64,000 nt of DNA, taken from positions 1-64,000 of the forward strand of contig NZ_JACHZE010000006.1 in NCBI RefSeq assembly GCF_014193285.1, given 5' to 3'. Made by a program: the position numbers and the translations under genes. The notes under the pieces were generated by a model. That model was not told where the DNA came from, did no database searches, and saw only the letters and a list, made by a program, of their open reading frames with translations. Origin of the DNA: Atlantibacter sp. RC6 (GTDB lineage: Bacteria; Pseudomonadota; Gammaproteobacteria; Enterobacterales; Enterobacteriaceae). Positions 19,106 through 28,689 of the stretch are shown here, piece after piece. How positions within the stretch are numbered: the first letter of the stretch is position 1; each line of letters begins with the position of its first letter.

Positions 19106-21538
19106 TTAAGCGCGTTTAATCTCAACCAGGTTGGTGTGCTGTGGGTTGCCTTTCGCCAGCGGTGACGGCAGATGGCTGGTCAGCGAGTTGATACAACCGC
19201 CCACATCAACACCTTCATTGTTAAGACGCGTCCACGCGCCCTGCGGCATCGCCGCCACGCCCGGCAGGATGCGGTTGGTTACCTTGCAAGGGATCTCCAC
19301 CACGCCGCGATCGTTAAATACATGCACGATATCCCCGGAAGCGAGCTGCCGCGCGCGGGCGTCAATCGGGTTGATCCACACCTCATCCGGCACCGCTTCA
19401 TGCAACGCCAGCACGTTGGTGTAGGTTGAGTGAGTGTGGCCCTTGGTGTGGAAGCCGCTCAGCTGTAGCGGGTATTTCGCCGTCAGTTCTTTATTCAGGT
19501 GCGACTCTTTCACCACGCAGAACTCCGGCACCGCCGGGATGCGATCGCCTTCCGGCAGGGTCCATTTTTGCGCCAGGTCCGCCAGCGCCTGGGAGTAGAT
19601 CTCAATCTTGCCGGACGGCGTCTCCAGCGGGTGGGCTGCGGCATCTTCGCGGAAATCGATAAAGGCGATGCTCTGGCGTTCAGTGGCGATTTGCTGGTCA
19701 ATGATCCCTTTGTTTTTGGCCACCGACCATTCTGGCAGATAGGGGCGTTTTTCGCGTATCTGCTGGTAGTGATATTCCGCCCACTGCGCCTGGGTACGCC
19801 CTTCGGTGTACTGCTCGCGCAGCCCCAGATGCCCGGCGATATCGGCGCAGATGTCATAGGTGCTGCGCACTTCCCACATCGGCGTAATGGTTTTTTGCAG
19901 GGCGATCATATAGTTGTGGGAGCCCGCCGCATACGAGCTGTCCACCAGATCTTCCGCTTCCAGATAGCTGGTTTCCGGCAGCAGCAGATCGGCGTATTTG
20001 GCGCTCGGCGTCATGTGGTTTTCAATCACGATGATGGTTTCGCACAGCGATTCATCGGCGAGGATTTTACGGGTGCGGTTGATATCACCGTGCTGGTTCA
20101 GCAGCGCGTTACCGGCCTGATTGAAAAACAGCTTAATGCCGACGTTGAGTTTCTCGACGCCTTTCACGCCCATGGTGGTGGCGGTCATTTTTTCCGGATT
20201 GAGGATCGCATCGGTCCACAGATAGCAGGGAATGGAGGCTTTAACCGGGTTAGTGCCGGTAGGCAGCAGCGGTACGCCATACGGTGTGCCATAGGGCCAG
20301 TTGCCGTTATTGGTGCCCGGTAATCCAAAATGGCCGGTAATCGCGGGTAGCGTCTGGATAGCGCGTACCGTCTGTTCGCCGTTGGCATGGCGCTGCGGGC
20401 CCCAGCCCTGGCCGATGTAGCAGGCGCGCGCCGCCGCGATTTCCCGGGCCAGCTGCTTGATACGCGTTGCCGGGATCCCGGTAATTTGCGCCGCCCATTC
20501 CGGCGTTTTCTCAATACCGTCATCGCCGGTGCCCATCACGTAGTCTTTATAACTGGCGTTAGGCGCAGCGTTTTCCGGCAACGTCGAGCGGTCGAACCCA
20601 ACGCAGTACTGATTGACCAATGCTTCGTCGATCAGCTTTTCGCTAATCAGTGTATGAGCCAGGCCAGCCACCAGCGCCGCGTCAGTGGTGGGGCGGATCG
20701 GCAGCCATTCGGCGTGCTCGGTGATCACCGAATCGGTGTAACGCGGGTCGATAATCACCACCCGGGCTTTTGACGCTTCCAGCGCCCGGCGCAGCTCTTC
20801 AACCTGGCCGCCGCCGGACATACGCGTCTCCGACAGGTTCATACCGAAAAACACCACCAGGTCGGAATGGGCGATTTGCGAGAAATGGCTGCCGACATAT
20901 TTGCCGTGGGTATACGGCGTGGCGCTGGCGATTTGCGCCGTGGAGTAAGTGTTATGGTAATTGAGATAACCGCCGGTGAGATTTAACAGGCGTTTCCAGG
21001 CGGGCGTTCCCTGAGTGTGATAATAAGCCCCGGACTGATAGTTGTAATAAATGGCTTCTCGGCCATATTTCTCGCTAACACGCTGAAGTTCCGCCGCAAT
21101 AAACGCGGTGGCTTCATCCCAATCGATGCGTTTAAATTTGCCTTCACCGCGTTTACCGACCCGCTTCATGGGATATTTAATGCGATCCGGGCTGTACACG
21201 CGCCAGCGATTGGAGCGCCCGCGTAAACAGGGGCGAATCTGGTGTTGGCCAAATACCGCGTCATCAATCGCGTCTTCAGGTTCAATACGCACGATGCGAT
21301 CGTCTTTCACAATCACTTTCAGCGCGCAGCGACTGCCGCAGTTAACCAGGCAGGCGCTGTGGCGCACGGTTTCACCGCTTTCTGACACGGCTGCTTCAGG
21401 TGCCGCCAGCGCGCTTGATGAAAATGGCAAAGAAATCGCGTTGCTTAACGCAACGGCAGAACCAATTTTTGCGGCGGTCGTGACAGTCTCCCGCCGTGAG
21501 ATTTGTGTATTTAAAATCTCTTGTAGTCTGTTTTTCAT
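19106..21538 (-). CDS. dmsA: DmsA-like molybdopterin catalytic subunit
   Basis: An 810-residue Mo-bisMGD oxidoreductase of the DMSO reductase family (DmsA/YnfE/YnfF), reducing DMSO, N-oxides or selenate-like acceptors. The N terminus has a Tat-type ISRRETVTTAA signal (Arg15-Arg16). The [4Fe-4S] ligands are Cys63/67/71/104, and Ser199 in TYSTAQIAS aligns with the Mo-ligand Ser of DmsA. I chose ATG 21538 over the upstream ATG 21553 because GAGGG lies eight bases before it. A consensus FNR box lies 58-71 bases upstream, so anaerobic induction is expected. The exact substrate is open. Confidence 0.93.
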   Translation of the reverse strand: MKNRLQEILNTQISRRETVTTAAKIGSAVALSNAISLPFSSSALAAPEAAVSESGETVRHSACLVNCGSRCALKVIVKDDRIVRIEPEDAIDDAVFGQHQIRPCLRGRSNRWRVYSPDRIKYPMKRVGKRGEGKFKRIDWDEATAFIAAELQRVSEKYGREAIYYNYQSGAYYHTQGTPAWKRLLNLTGGYLNYHNTYSTAQIASATPYTHGKYVGSHFSQIAHSDLVVFFGMNLSETRMSGGGQVEELRRALEASKARVVIIDPRYTDSVITEHAEWLPIRPTTDAALVAGLAHTLISEKLIDEALVNQYCVGFDRSTLPENAAPNASYKDYVMGTGDDGIEKTPEWAAQITGIPATRIKQLAREIAAARACYIGQGWGPQRHANGEQTVRAIQTLPAITGHFGLPGTNNGNWPYGTPYGVPLLPTGTNPVKASIPCYLWTDAILNPEKMTATTMGVKGVEKLNVGIKLFFNQAGNALLNQHGDINRTRKILADESLCETIIVIENHMTPSAKYADLLLPETSYLEAEDLVDSSYAAGSHNYMIALQKTITPMWEVRSTYDICADIAGHLGLREQYTEGRTQAQWAEYHYQQIREKRPYLPEWSVAKNKGIIDQQIATERQSIAFIDFREDAAAHPLETPSGKIEIYSQALADLAQKWTLPEGDRIPAVPEFCVVKESHLNKELTAKYPLQLSGFHTKGHTHSTYTNVLALHEAVPDEVWINPIDARARQLASGDIVHVFNDRGVVEIPCKVTNRILPGVAAMPQGAWTRLNNEGVDVGGCINSLTSHLPSPLAKGNPQHTNLVEIKRA

Positions 21539-21595
21539 TATAAGTACCCTCATTGCATCTAAAGGGGACCTTAATTTGCTTAAGCCTTGGCGAGG

Positions 21596-21609
21596 TTGAT
21601 TATGATCAA
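21596..21609 (-). promoter_or_regulatory. Consensus FNR box ahead of dmsA
   Basis: TTGAT-TATG-ATCAA is an exact match to the FNR consensus TTGAT-N4-ATCAA. Its centre is 64.5 bases ahead of the dmsA start; a class II placement (-41.5) would put the transcription start near 21561 with a leader of about 22 bases. This supports anaerobic expression of dmsABC and the two accessory genes. Confidence 0.8.
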
Positions 21610-21900
21610 GGGGTATATATTTATAACCCTTATGAATTAGAAACTGTGAAGTGACGGGATGCGGATGTTAATAATTCTATTTAAGCTAATGATATATTTA
21701 ATGTTAACGCAACATTTCTCCGTGATAAGTTATTATTAGATTTCGTATTTATAGAAACTGAATTATTCAAATTCATGCATGCAGTTGGGCTTATTTCTTA
21801 ATTTCCCTCCTGACAGGGTAACGGATTTAAAACCCGATTCATTTAAGACTCGTCACGTCGCAAAGTAGTCCTTGGTGAATTTCAAATAAGGATGAATGAG
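21610..21900. other. AT-rich gap between dmsA and the DJ-1 gene
   Basis: About 290 bases between divergent genes, with no gene seen. It holds the upstream part of the dms control region and, near 21885-21890, the AAGG ribosome site of the DJ-1 family gene. No further boxes are assigned. Confidence 0.5.
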
Positions 21901-22482
21901 ATGAAAAGCAATATTGCGTTACTGCTCGCGCCAGGATTTGAAGAAGCAGAGGCGATCATCACACTGGATATACTTTCCCGGCTGGGAGTTCAGGTGACCA
22001 CCGTGGCCTGCGACCAACAACGAACCGTTGTGAGTTATCACGCGCTGCCCGTTACGGCAGATTTTTTGTTGTCTGAATGCGCGGATAACAACTTTGATGC
22101 TGTGGTGATCCCCGGCGGCCCGGAGGGGACCAATAATCTTGCCAAAAACACGCAGGCAATAGCGTTTATCCGCCGCCACGACCAGGCCGGGAAACTGATT
22201 TGCCCAATATGCTCGGCTGCCGCAAAGGTACTTGCGCCGCACGGCTTGCTGAGAGGGCGGCGTTACGTCTGTTCCGGCACATTTTATGAAACGGTCACGG
22301 ATGGCGTTTATGTGGATCTGCCGGTGGTTAAAGACGGCAATTTACTTAGCGGGCAGGGCGTGGGAGCCGCATTTGATTTCGCTTTTTCACTGGCGTATTT
22401 ACTGACCGGGAATGATGTAAACGTGACCGAACAGGCCGAGCATATTAATTACAAAATCGTGACCGATCTGACCCAACTGTAA
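21901..22482 (+). CDS. DJ-1/PfpI family protein
   Basis: A 193-residue flavodoxin-like protein of the DJ-1/ThiJ/PfpI superfamily, closest in layout to YajL. The nucleophile is Cys104 in CPICSAAAKV, and Glu17 in GFEEAEA aligns with the acidic residue that tunes the cysteine in DJ-1. Family members act in oxidative or carbonyl stress (glyoxalase, deglycase or chaperone activity). ATG 21901 is preferred over 21892, since AAGG is directly against 21892 but well spaced for 21901. It stands alone and converges on an MFS gene across a hairpin. Confidence 0.88.
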   Translation: MKSNIALLLAPGFEEAEAIITLDILSRLGVQVTTVACDQQRTVVSYHALPVTADFLLSECADNNFDAVVIPGGPEGTNNLAKNTQAIAFIRRHDQAGKLICPICSAAAKVLAPHGLLRGRRYVCSGTFYETVTDGVYVDLPVVKDGNLLSGQGVGAAFDFAFSLAYLLTGNDVNVTEQAEHINYKIVTDLTQL

Positions 22483-22494
22483 TTCACGCAACAT

Positions 22495-22518
22495 GCCCGG
22501 CAACCTCATTTGCCGGGC
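22495..22518. terminator. Hairpin between convergent DJ-1 and MFS genes
   Basis: GCCCGGCAA (22495-22503) pairs with TTGCCGGGC (22510-22518) around a 6-base loop between two convergent stop codons. U-tracts are poor on both strands. Confidence 0.55.
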
Positions 22519-22525
22519 GTGGCGA

Positions 22526-23713
22526 TTACTGCGGCTTACGCGGCATTACCCGCAAGTAGAGTAGCGTCGCCAGACAAATCACCGCACCGGCGATAAACGT
22601 CGAGGCCGAACCGGAAAACTCCCACAATATGCCTGCGCCGGTACTGGCAAGCAGTAACGCCACACCGCTAATCAGGCTGAACATGCCAAACGCCGTGCCG
22701 CGCAAGTCAGCGGGCGAGGCGGCGGCGATCATGGCGGCCAGCAGGCCCTGGGTCATCCCCATATGGATACCCCACAGCGCGACGCCAATTAAAACCCCTG
22801 ACCAGTGGGTGCTGAACGCCAGCACCATATCCGCCAGGATCAACACCACCAACCCCCATTGCAGCAGCTGGCTGTGGCTCATGGCGTCAGAGAGTTTGCC
22901 AAACGGGTAAGCCGTCACTGAATAAAGCAGGTTCATCGCCACCATTACCAGCGGGATCAGCGCCAGTGGAATATCCACTTCCAGCGCTTTCAGCACCAGA
23001 AATGCCTCGCTGAAGCGGGCAAGGGTAAAAATCCCGCCCAGGGCAATTACCCACCAGGTGGCGTTGCCCAGTCGACGCAGGTTGGCGCGGCTGATCGGGT
23101 TAGTGCGCTTTTGGGACACCGGCGCGCGTGGTTCGTGCAGCCCGAAGAACAACAGCGCAACGGCCATTACGCCCGGGATCACCGCCACCCAGAAAATGGC
23201 GCGGAAATCGTCGTGCCACAGTAACATCAACCCCACCGCCAGCAGCGGACCGAGAAACGCGCCGATGGTATCTAACGACTGGCGCAACCCGTAAGCCGCG
23301 CCGCGCAGCTCCGGCGGGGTGACGTCGGCGACCAGCGCATCCCTTGGCGCGCCGCGAATGCCTTTGCCGAGCCGGTCCGTCAGGCGCGCGGTGAGGATCA
23401 TGCCGGAGGTGGTAGCGATAGCGAACAGCGGCTTGCTCAGCGCCCCGAGACCGTAGCCCAGCAGCGCCAGCCCTTTGCGTTTTCCCAGCCAGTCGCTAAT
23501 CACGCCGGAAAAGACTTTCACCATCAGCGCCGTGGCCTCGGCCAGCCCCTCGATCAGCCCGATAACCACCACGCTGGCCCCAAGCGTCGTGGCCATAAAC
23601 AGCGGTAACAGGCTGTGGATCATTTCGGAAGACACATCCATCAGCAGGCTGACGCCGCCGACGACCCAAACGCCAGAAGGAATGCGCCGTAACGTTGTAA
23701 ATCTGGAAAACAT
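22526..23713 (-). CDS. Major facilitator superfamily transporter
   Basis: A 395-residue 12-helix MFS protein. The motif-A-like loop between helices 2 and 3 reads GVISDWLGKRKGLALLGY, and the segment with RLTDRLGKGIRGAPRDALVAD is typical of a small MFS subgroup often annotated as drug or metal efflux. No substrate can be inferred. It is monocistronic and divergent from a methyltransferase gene. Confidence 0.85.
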   Translation of the reverse strand: MFSRFTTLRRIPSGVWVVGGVSLLMDVSSEMIHSLLPLFMATTLGASVVVIGLIEGLAEATALMVKVFSGVISDWLGKRKGLALLGYGLGALSKPLFAIATTSGMILTARLTDRLGKGIRGAPRDALVADVTPPELRGAAYGLRQSLDTIGAFLGPLLAVGLMLLWHDDFRAIFWVAVIPGVMAVALLFFGLHEPRAPVSQKRTNPISRANLRRLGNATWWVIALGGIFTLARFSEAFLVLKALEVDIPLALIPLVMVAMNLLYSVTAYPFGKLSDAMSHSQLLQWGLVVLILADMVLAFSTHWSGVLIGVALWGIHMGMTQGLLAAMIAAASPADLRGTAFGMFSLISGVALLLASTGAGILWEFSGSASTFIAGAVICLATLLYLRVMPRKPQ

Positions 23714-23809
23714 GTGGGCTCCGCGCGTTGCGCCGTGAATTAATCCAGAGAGTATTCGATAATATACACTTCATTGATATCACAGGCTTTAGCTAAAAGG
23801 AGGCGTGAA

Positions 23810-24556
23810 ATGGCGCAACATACCAACTGGTTCGATCGCGGTGGAGACAACTACGCGCGTTATCGCCCGGAGTATCCGCCCGCCCTGGTCGACTACCTTG
23901 CGCACGTTGCACCGGACCGCCAACGCGCTCTGGATGTCGGGTGCGGTACCGGGCAATTAACGCGGCTGCTTGCGCAAACCTTTGATCAGGTGGTCGGCAT
24001 CGATCCCAGCGAAAGCCAGATTGCCAACGTCGCGCCGCATCCGAAGATCCGCTATCAGTCCGCGCCAGCGGAAAAGCTCCCGGACGAGCTGGCGAATTTT
24101 AGCCTGATTACCGTGGCGCAGGCTGCGCACTGGTTCAAACTGGAGGCGTTTTATCAGCAGGTACGCCGCGTTGCCGCGCCGGGGGCGATTATCGCGCTCA
24201 TCAGCTACGGCATTATGGAGCTTGACGACGCGCTTAACGATCGGTTCCGCCAGTTCTATGACGGTGAAATTGGCCCGTACTGGCCGCCGGAGCGCCGCCT
24301 GGTTGATGAAGGCTATCGCACGCTGGCATTCCCGTTTGACGAACTAACGCCGCCGCCGCTGGAAATTCAGGTTGAATGGGATTTCGAGGCCTTTGTTGGC
24401 TATATCTCCACCTGGTCTGCGGTGCGCAAAGCCTCAGAAGCCGGAGAGCAGGCGCGCGTGGAACGGTTCTTAAGCGAGTTTGAAACGCTGTGGGGCGATA
24501 CGGCGCAAGCCAGAGTCATTTCCTGGCCGATTGCGATGCGGGTCGGGCGGGTATGA
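23810..24556 (+). CDS. Class I SAM-dependent methyltransferase
   Basis: A 248-residue Rossmann-fold methyltransferase. Motif I reads ALDVGCGTGQLT and the following acidic strand is VVGIDPSESQI. Helix-rich insertions after residue 120 resemble trans-aconitate methyltransferase-like enzymes and the family that includes yeast Tmt1, but the substrate is not evident. ATG 23810 is chosen because AAGGAGG sits seven bases ahead; an upstream in-frame TTG has no ribosome site. It is cytoplasmic and a single gene. Confidence 0.87.
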   Translation: MAQHTNWFDRGGDNYARYRPEYPPALVDYLAHVAPDRQRALDVGCGTGQLTRLLAQTFDQVVGIDPSESQIANVAPHPKIRYQSAPAEKLPDELANFSLITVAQAAHWFKLEAFYQQVRRVAAPGAIIALISYGIMELDDALNDRFRQFYDGEIGPYWPPERRLVDEGYRTLAFPFDELTPPPLEIQVEWDFEAFVGYISTWSAVRKASEAGEQARVERFLSEFETLWGDTAQARVISWPIAMRVGRV

Positions 24557-24595
24557 GATCACGCGGCGCGATCAGACAACGCCGCGTGGAGAAAA

Positions 24596-25879
24596 TCAGT
24601 TTACTGCTGCCGGGTCGGTGATGGGTTTATTGACCATAAAGAAATACACCAGCGACGCCATAAACGCGATGACGGACGACGCGACCAACGCCAGGGTAAA
24701 GGATCCGGTACTGTCGAGGATCATCCCGGTGATGATTGGCGCAAACGAGCCGCCAATAAACCCGCCGAAGTTCTGGATGCCGCTCACGGAGGTCACCAGA
24801 CGGGACGGCACCGACACCAGAATCAGGCCCCACGCGGAGGTGCCCGCAAAGTGGATGGAAAACAGCGCCATACTGATGCAGGCGACCGCCGTAAAGGTGC
24901 TGTCGGTATAGGCGGCAGGCAGGGTAAAGCCCGCAGCGCACAGCAGCCCTAAGCAGATCATCCATTTGCGGCTTTTCATTTTATCCGCGCCGCGCTTCAT
25001 GACCCAGTCCGCGACCACGCCGTTAACCAGCATCCCCGCCGCGCCGAACAGGAACGGGATCGCCGCAACCCAGCCGGTTTTCTCAAGACTTAACCCACGA
25101 GACATCTCCAGATAGGACGGCAGCCAGGTCAGGAACAGCCACACCATATAGCCCACGCCGTTAAAGCCGATAATCATTCCCCACATCGACTTTTGCTTAA
25201 ACAGCCCGGCCCAGTCCTTCAGGGTGACTTTTTCTTTACTGGACGGCGGCGTTTCTTCCTCCAGATGGGCGATATCTTCCGGGGAAAGATTGGCATCTTC
25301 GCGGTTGCGGTAAAAAATCATCCACAGGATCGACAGGATAATGCCCGCCACGCCGATGATGATAAACATCGCGCGCCAGCCGAAGGCCAGCATCAGGGCA
25401 ATCAGCAGCGGCGGCGCCAGCGCCTGGGCGAGGGTGGATGACATATTAACAATGCCCATCGGCACGCCGCGTTTACGGATGTTGTACCAGTCGTTAACCA
25501 CCTTAACGCCGGTAGGCAGGTGGGGCGCTTCGCCGATCCCCAGCACCACGCGGGCGACGATCATTTGGCTGAATGAGCCGACAAAACCCAGCGCGGTCTG
25601 GGCGGCAGACCACAGGAAAATACCGAACCCGTACACCCGTTTAACGCCGAAGCGCTCCATCACCATGCCGATCGGTAGCTGGCATAAAGCGTAGCCGAAG
25701 GAAAACACCGAAAGTAATAATCCCATTTCGGTGGCCGTGAGGCCCATTTCCTCACGAATAGTGGTATTGGCAATAGACAGCGAGGTTCTGTCGAGGAAAT
25801 TAATAATACCCGCCACGAGCAAAAACAATAATGCCATAATTTGCAAACGCTTCAGGCGAGAGCTTGCTTGAGTAGACAT
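24596..25879 (-). CDS. MFS transporter, anion:cation symporter family
   Basis: A 427-residue 12-helix permease of the ACS family (GudP, GarP, DgoT and ExuT relatives) that imports organic anions with protons. The N terminus INFLDRTSLSIAN and the helix 2-3 segment MGLLLSVFSFGYALCQLPIG are characteristic. ATG 25879 follows AAGGAACATTT; the longer start has no such site. It is the last gene of a five-gene leftward unit (regulator, PLP enzyme, M20 hydrolase, RidA, transporter) and probably brings in the substrate of that pathway. The solute may be an acylated amino acid. Confidence 0.9.
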   Translation of the reverse strand: MSTQASSRLKRLQIMALLFLLVAGIINFLDRTSLSIANTTIREEMGLTATEMGLLLSVFSFGYALCQLPIGMVMERFGVKRVYGFGIFLWSAAQTALGFVGSFSQMIVARVVLGIGEAPHLPTGVKVVNDWYNIRKRGVPMGIVNMSSTLAQALAPPLLIALMLAFGWRAMFIIIGVAGIILSILWMIFYRNREDANLSPEDIAHLEEETPPSSKEKVTLKDWAGLFKQKSMWGMIIGFNGVGYMVWLFLTWLPSYLEMSRGLSLEKTGWVAAIPFLFGAAGMLVNGVVADWVMKRGADKMKSRKWMICLGLLCAAGFTLPAAYTDSTFTAVACISMALFSIHFAGTSAWGLILVSVPSRLVTSVSGIQNFGGFIGGSFAPIITGMILDSTGSFTLALVASSVIAFMASLVYFFMVNKPITDPAAVN

Positions 25880-25950
25880 AAATGTTCCTTTAATAATTAT
25901 CAGTACGCCATCATCACGCAGCATAATGGCGTTATTTTTGGATGTCAGGA

Positions 25951-26412
25951 TTAATCGTTAATTTCGAAAATTAATTCAATTTCAACGGGCGTATCAAAAG
26001 GTAATGCGTTAGTACCGATAGCCGAGCGCGCATGGCGGCCATTTTCACCGAATATTGCGATTAACAAATCCGACGCGCTATTCATGACATACGGCTGCTG
26101 TTTAAAATCATCCGCGCTCTGCACAAACCCCAGCATTTTCACGCAACCGGCGATCCGGTTCAGATCGCCAAGATAGGCTTTTAGCGAGGTCAGAATATTC
26201 ACGATACACTGGCGCGCGGCCTCCTGGCCCTGTTCAATGGTTAAATCCTTACCCAGCGTGCCGGTATAAATTAATTCACCGTTAACCCGGCAATCATTCC
26301 CGGAGGTATACAGTAAATTGCCGGTTTGCTTTACCGGGATATACGAAAATTTGGGTGCAGTGGGCTCGCCGAGTGTAATACCCAGCTCTGCTAAGCGAGC
26401 GTCAATAGTCAT
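25951..26412 (-). CDS. RidA family enamine/imine deaminase
   Basis: A 153-residue YjgF/YER057c/UK114 protein. RidA hydrolyses reactive enamines and imines such as 2-aminoacrylate, releasing ammonia. This member has an N-terminal extension over canonical RidA (about 128 residues) and belongs to a side group; NLLYTSGNDCRVNGEL and the C-terminal VEIELIFE are family-like. The usual catalytic Arg lies in a divergent region (HARSAIGTNALPF carries an Arg before SAIG). It lies 16 bases behind the M20 gene and in the same unit as a PLP lyase likely to form an enamine, which makes its role plausible. Confidence 0.85.
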   Translation of the reverse strand: MTIDARLAELGITLGEPTAPKFSYIPVKQTGNLLYTSGNDCRVNGELIYTGTLGKDLTIEQGQEAARQCIVNILTSLKAYLGDLNRIAGCVKMLGFVQSADDFKQQPYVMNSASDLLIAIFGENGRHARSAIGTNALPFDTPVEIELIFEIND

Positions 26413-26428
26413 ATTTTTTCCTGTTGGG

Positions 26429-27589
26429 TTATTTCAATAAATCCAGCGTCAGTGATAAATAAATTTCTGCGGCCTGATGTAATTCCTCAATCCGCACGAA
26501 CTCATCTTTCACATGGGCCTGAGCTAAATCGCCCGGCCCCATAATGATGGTCGGAATATGCTGCCCAACTGAGAAGAACGGCGCTTCACAGGTGGCCTCG
26601 AAAATGGTTTTTTTGGCGCTGCCGGTAATCTGATTAACCGCTTCGCACGCGCGCTCCACCAGCGGGTGATTTTCTTCAATCGCCGAGGCGGGGATAAACA
26701 GATAGTTTTCCAGCGAGTAATCGCGGTCGGTCTGCAAGCCAACGCCCGCCAGCGCGCTGTTCAGGCTGCTGTTGATATCGTGACGCGTTTCGCCAGGCAG
26801 CACCCGGCGGTCGATTTCAATATGGCACGACGCCGGGACAATATTCGGCGCGCTGCCGCCGTTGATGGTGGTGACCAGCATCGAGGCGTTACCGAGCAGG
26901 CTGTGTTGTTTCTGCTTAACCCGCTGGCACTCCTGCACCAGTTCCGGCAGCAGACGGGCCATTTTATCGATGGCGCTGTCCGGCTCGCGCACTTTCGCGG
27001 CGTGCCCGGCGGTGCCGAAGGTGGTCAACCGGGTGCGGCTGACGCCTTTATGGGCGATGCAGATTTCAAGGGAAGTCGGCTCGCCGATGATGGCGTAATC
27101 GGCTTCCACGCCCTGCGCCAGAAAGTGCTCCATCCCCAGATTGACGCGCTCTTCATCGACGTTAAACAGCAGGGTTAACTCGCCATTGAATGCGTAACCG
27201 TGGCGCTGGATCAGGATGGCGGCAAACATCATCGCCGCCACGCCGGATTTCATGTCCGCCGCGCCGCGCCCGATAATGCGATCGTCTTCAATCACCGCCG
27301 CGAACGGGTCCACCGACCAGCCTTCACCGCACGGCACCACATCAGTATGGCCATTGAGGATCACACGTTTGCCGGGCTGTTGCCCTTTAATCCGCGCGAT
27401 CACGTTTGGCCTGCCTGGCGCCACTTCCTGAAGCGCCGTCTCAATGCCTTCTTGCTGTAAAACGTCGGCAATAAAATGCGCGACGGCGTTTTCATTTCCC
27501 GGCGGATTTTCCGAAGGATGCTGAATCAGGCTGCAAAGGAGCGTAACCAGCTCCTGCCGTTCATCAGCAGTTAATTGTTTTATTGTCAT
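26429..27589 (-). CDS. M20 family metallohydrolase (ArgE/DapE type)
   Basis: A 386-residue two-domain zinc hydrolase. Metal-site motifs are NGHTDVVPCG, GRGAADMKSG, the Glu pair in NVDEERVNLGMEH, IGEPTSLEICIAHKG, and a C-terminal His in AQAHVKDEFV. The family removes acyl groups from amino acids (ArgE) or succinyl-diaminopimelate (DapE), and its arrangement is of the ArgE/DapE type. The neighbours (PLP enzyme, RidA, organic-anion permease) suggest it deacylates the imported compound, but this is inferred. Cytoplasmic; 20 bases behind the PLP gene. Confidence 0.9.
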   Translation of the reverse strand: MTIKQLTADERQELVTLLCSLIQHPSENPPGNENAVAHFIADVLQQEGIETALQEVAPGRPNVIARIKGQQPGKRVILNGHTDVVPCGEGWSVDPFAAVIEDDRIIGRGAADMKSGVAAMMFAAILIQRHGYAFNGELTLLFNVDEERVNLGMEHFLAQGVEADYAIIGEPTSLEICIAHKGVSRTRLTTFGTAGHAAKVREPDSAIDKMARLLPELVQECQRVKQKQHSLLGNASMLVTTINGGSAPNIVPASCHIEIDRRVLPGETRHDINSSLNSALAGVGLQTDRDYSLENYLFIPASAIEENHPLVERACEAVNQITGSAKKTIFEATCEAPFFSVGQHIPTIIMGPGDLAQAHVKDEFVRIEELHQAAEIYLSLTLDLLK

Positions 27590-27609
27590 AAAAATACCCA
27601 GCTCAGGTT

Positions 27610-28689
27610 TTAATAACTTTTTCCACGCGCGTCGATGGTAATCGTTTCGCGGTATTCTCCCTTGCGGAAGGCGTATATTTCATCCACCAGATTCGCCACT
27701 ACGCAGCAGTGGTTGGGAATAATATGGATCTGCTGGCCGATATTCAGCGCAGTTTTCTCCGGGTCGTAACGTAAATAGCCGTGTTCTTCATTCAGTTTCA
27801 CCAGTTGCATTTCCGGGTATTCCTGAATATGGCCGTAAGAGCCTGCCACGCTGGATACATCCGAGGTCAGGGATTTGGTTCCGGCATCAATGGTGGCGTA
27901 GCCGGGCAGGGGGATACTGACCACGGTGGCGCATATTGTCAGGGCGCAATCTTCCGGGGTATAAATACCGCCGTTGATGGCATTCATATCACCAAAAATA
28001 AAATTCCCGGCGCGTGATTCGCTAATGCCGTTTAATTCATCGGCGTAAAAAGAGGAGAGCGTGGAGCCGCCGGATAAAATATCAATCGAAAAGCCGTTGG
28101 CGTTTAACAGATCCCGGCTGTTAATCAGCAGCGCGGCTTCTTCGCGGGCCGCCTTGCGAATATCCGCTTCCTGGTGGTACTGATAGATGGTGCCCGCGTA
28201 AGTAAATACCCCTTTAATATTCAGGCCGGGCAGGGCAGCAACCTGCCTGGCAAAGTCCAGCAGTTGGTCAGGCTGAATACCTTCGCGATGCGCGCCAAAA
28301 TCGATGGCGATATCGACGTTAAATTGCAAATCGTTTTTTACGGCCGCCTGTGAAAGCCCCTCGGCTCCGGCCAGGCTATCAATAATAGTGCGAATATTGA
28401 TTTGCCGAGCCAGATCGGCAAACCGCTGGCATTTATCTTCGCCGATGAGCGGATAGGCCAGCAGAATCGAGGTGATCCCGCCTTTTGCCATCACTTCCGC
28501 CTCGGATAATTTGGCGCAGGTGATCCCGCTTGCGCCAAGCTGCTGCTCCAGCTTCGCCAGCCGCACCGACTTATGGGTCTTAATATGCGGCCAGTGCTGA
28601 ATATTATTACGGGCCAGCCCGGATACCATGGCGTTAATATTTTTTTCCATGATATCCATGTCCAGCGCGACATAAGGTGTGGTGTACAT
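27610..28689 (-). CDS. D-serine dehydratase / D-threonine aldolase-like PLP enzyme
   Basis: A 359-residue fold-type III PLP enzyme: an alanine-racemase-like barrel then a D-serine-dehydratase-like C-terminal domain. The PLP Lys is Lys37 in PHIKTHKS. The metal-site pair of eukaryotic D-serine dehydratase (His-x-Cys) is kept as His327 and Cys329 in IPNHCCVV. Such enzymes cleave or dehydrate D-beta-hydroxy amino acids. ATG 28689 directly abuts the regulator stop codon (TAAATG), with AGGAGG inside the regulator coding end. Which D-amino acid is used is unknown. Confidence 0.88.
   Translation of the reverse strand: MYTTPYVALDMDIMEKNINAMVSGLARNNIQHWPHIKTHKSVRLAKLEQQLGASGITCAKLSEAEVMAKGGITSILLAYPLIGEDKCQRFADLARQINIRTIIDSLAGAEGLSQAAVKNDLQFNVDIAIDFGAHREGIQPDQLLDFARQVAALPGLNIKGVFTYAGTIYQYHQEADIRKAAREEAALLINSRDLLNANGFSIDILSGGSTLSSFYADELNGISESRAGNFIFGDMNAINGGIYTPEDCALTICATVVSIPLPGYATIDAGTKSLTSDVSSVAGSYGHIQEYPEMQLVKLNEEHGYLRYDPEKTALNIGQQIHIIPNHCCVVANLVDEIYAFRKGEYRETITIDARGKSY

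Noticed and set aside
19499-20323. Long plus-strand ORF (274 codons) antisense to dmsA
   Set aside because: It is a shadow of codon bias in a GC-rich gene; dmsA is certain. The same applies to the antisense ORFs at 2398-3009 and 31488-32279.
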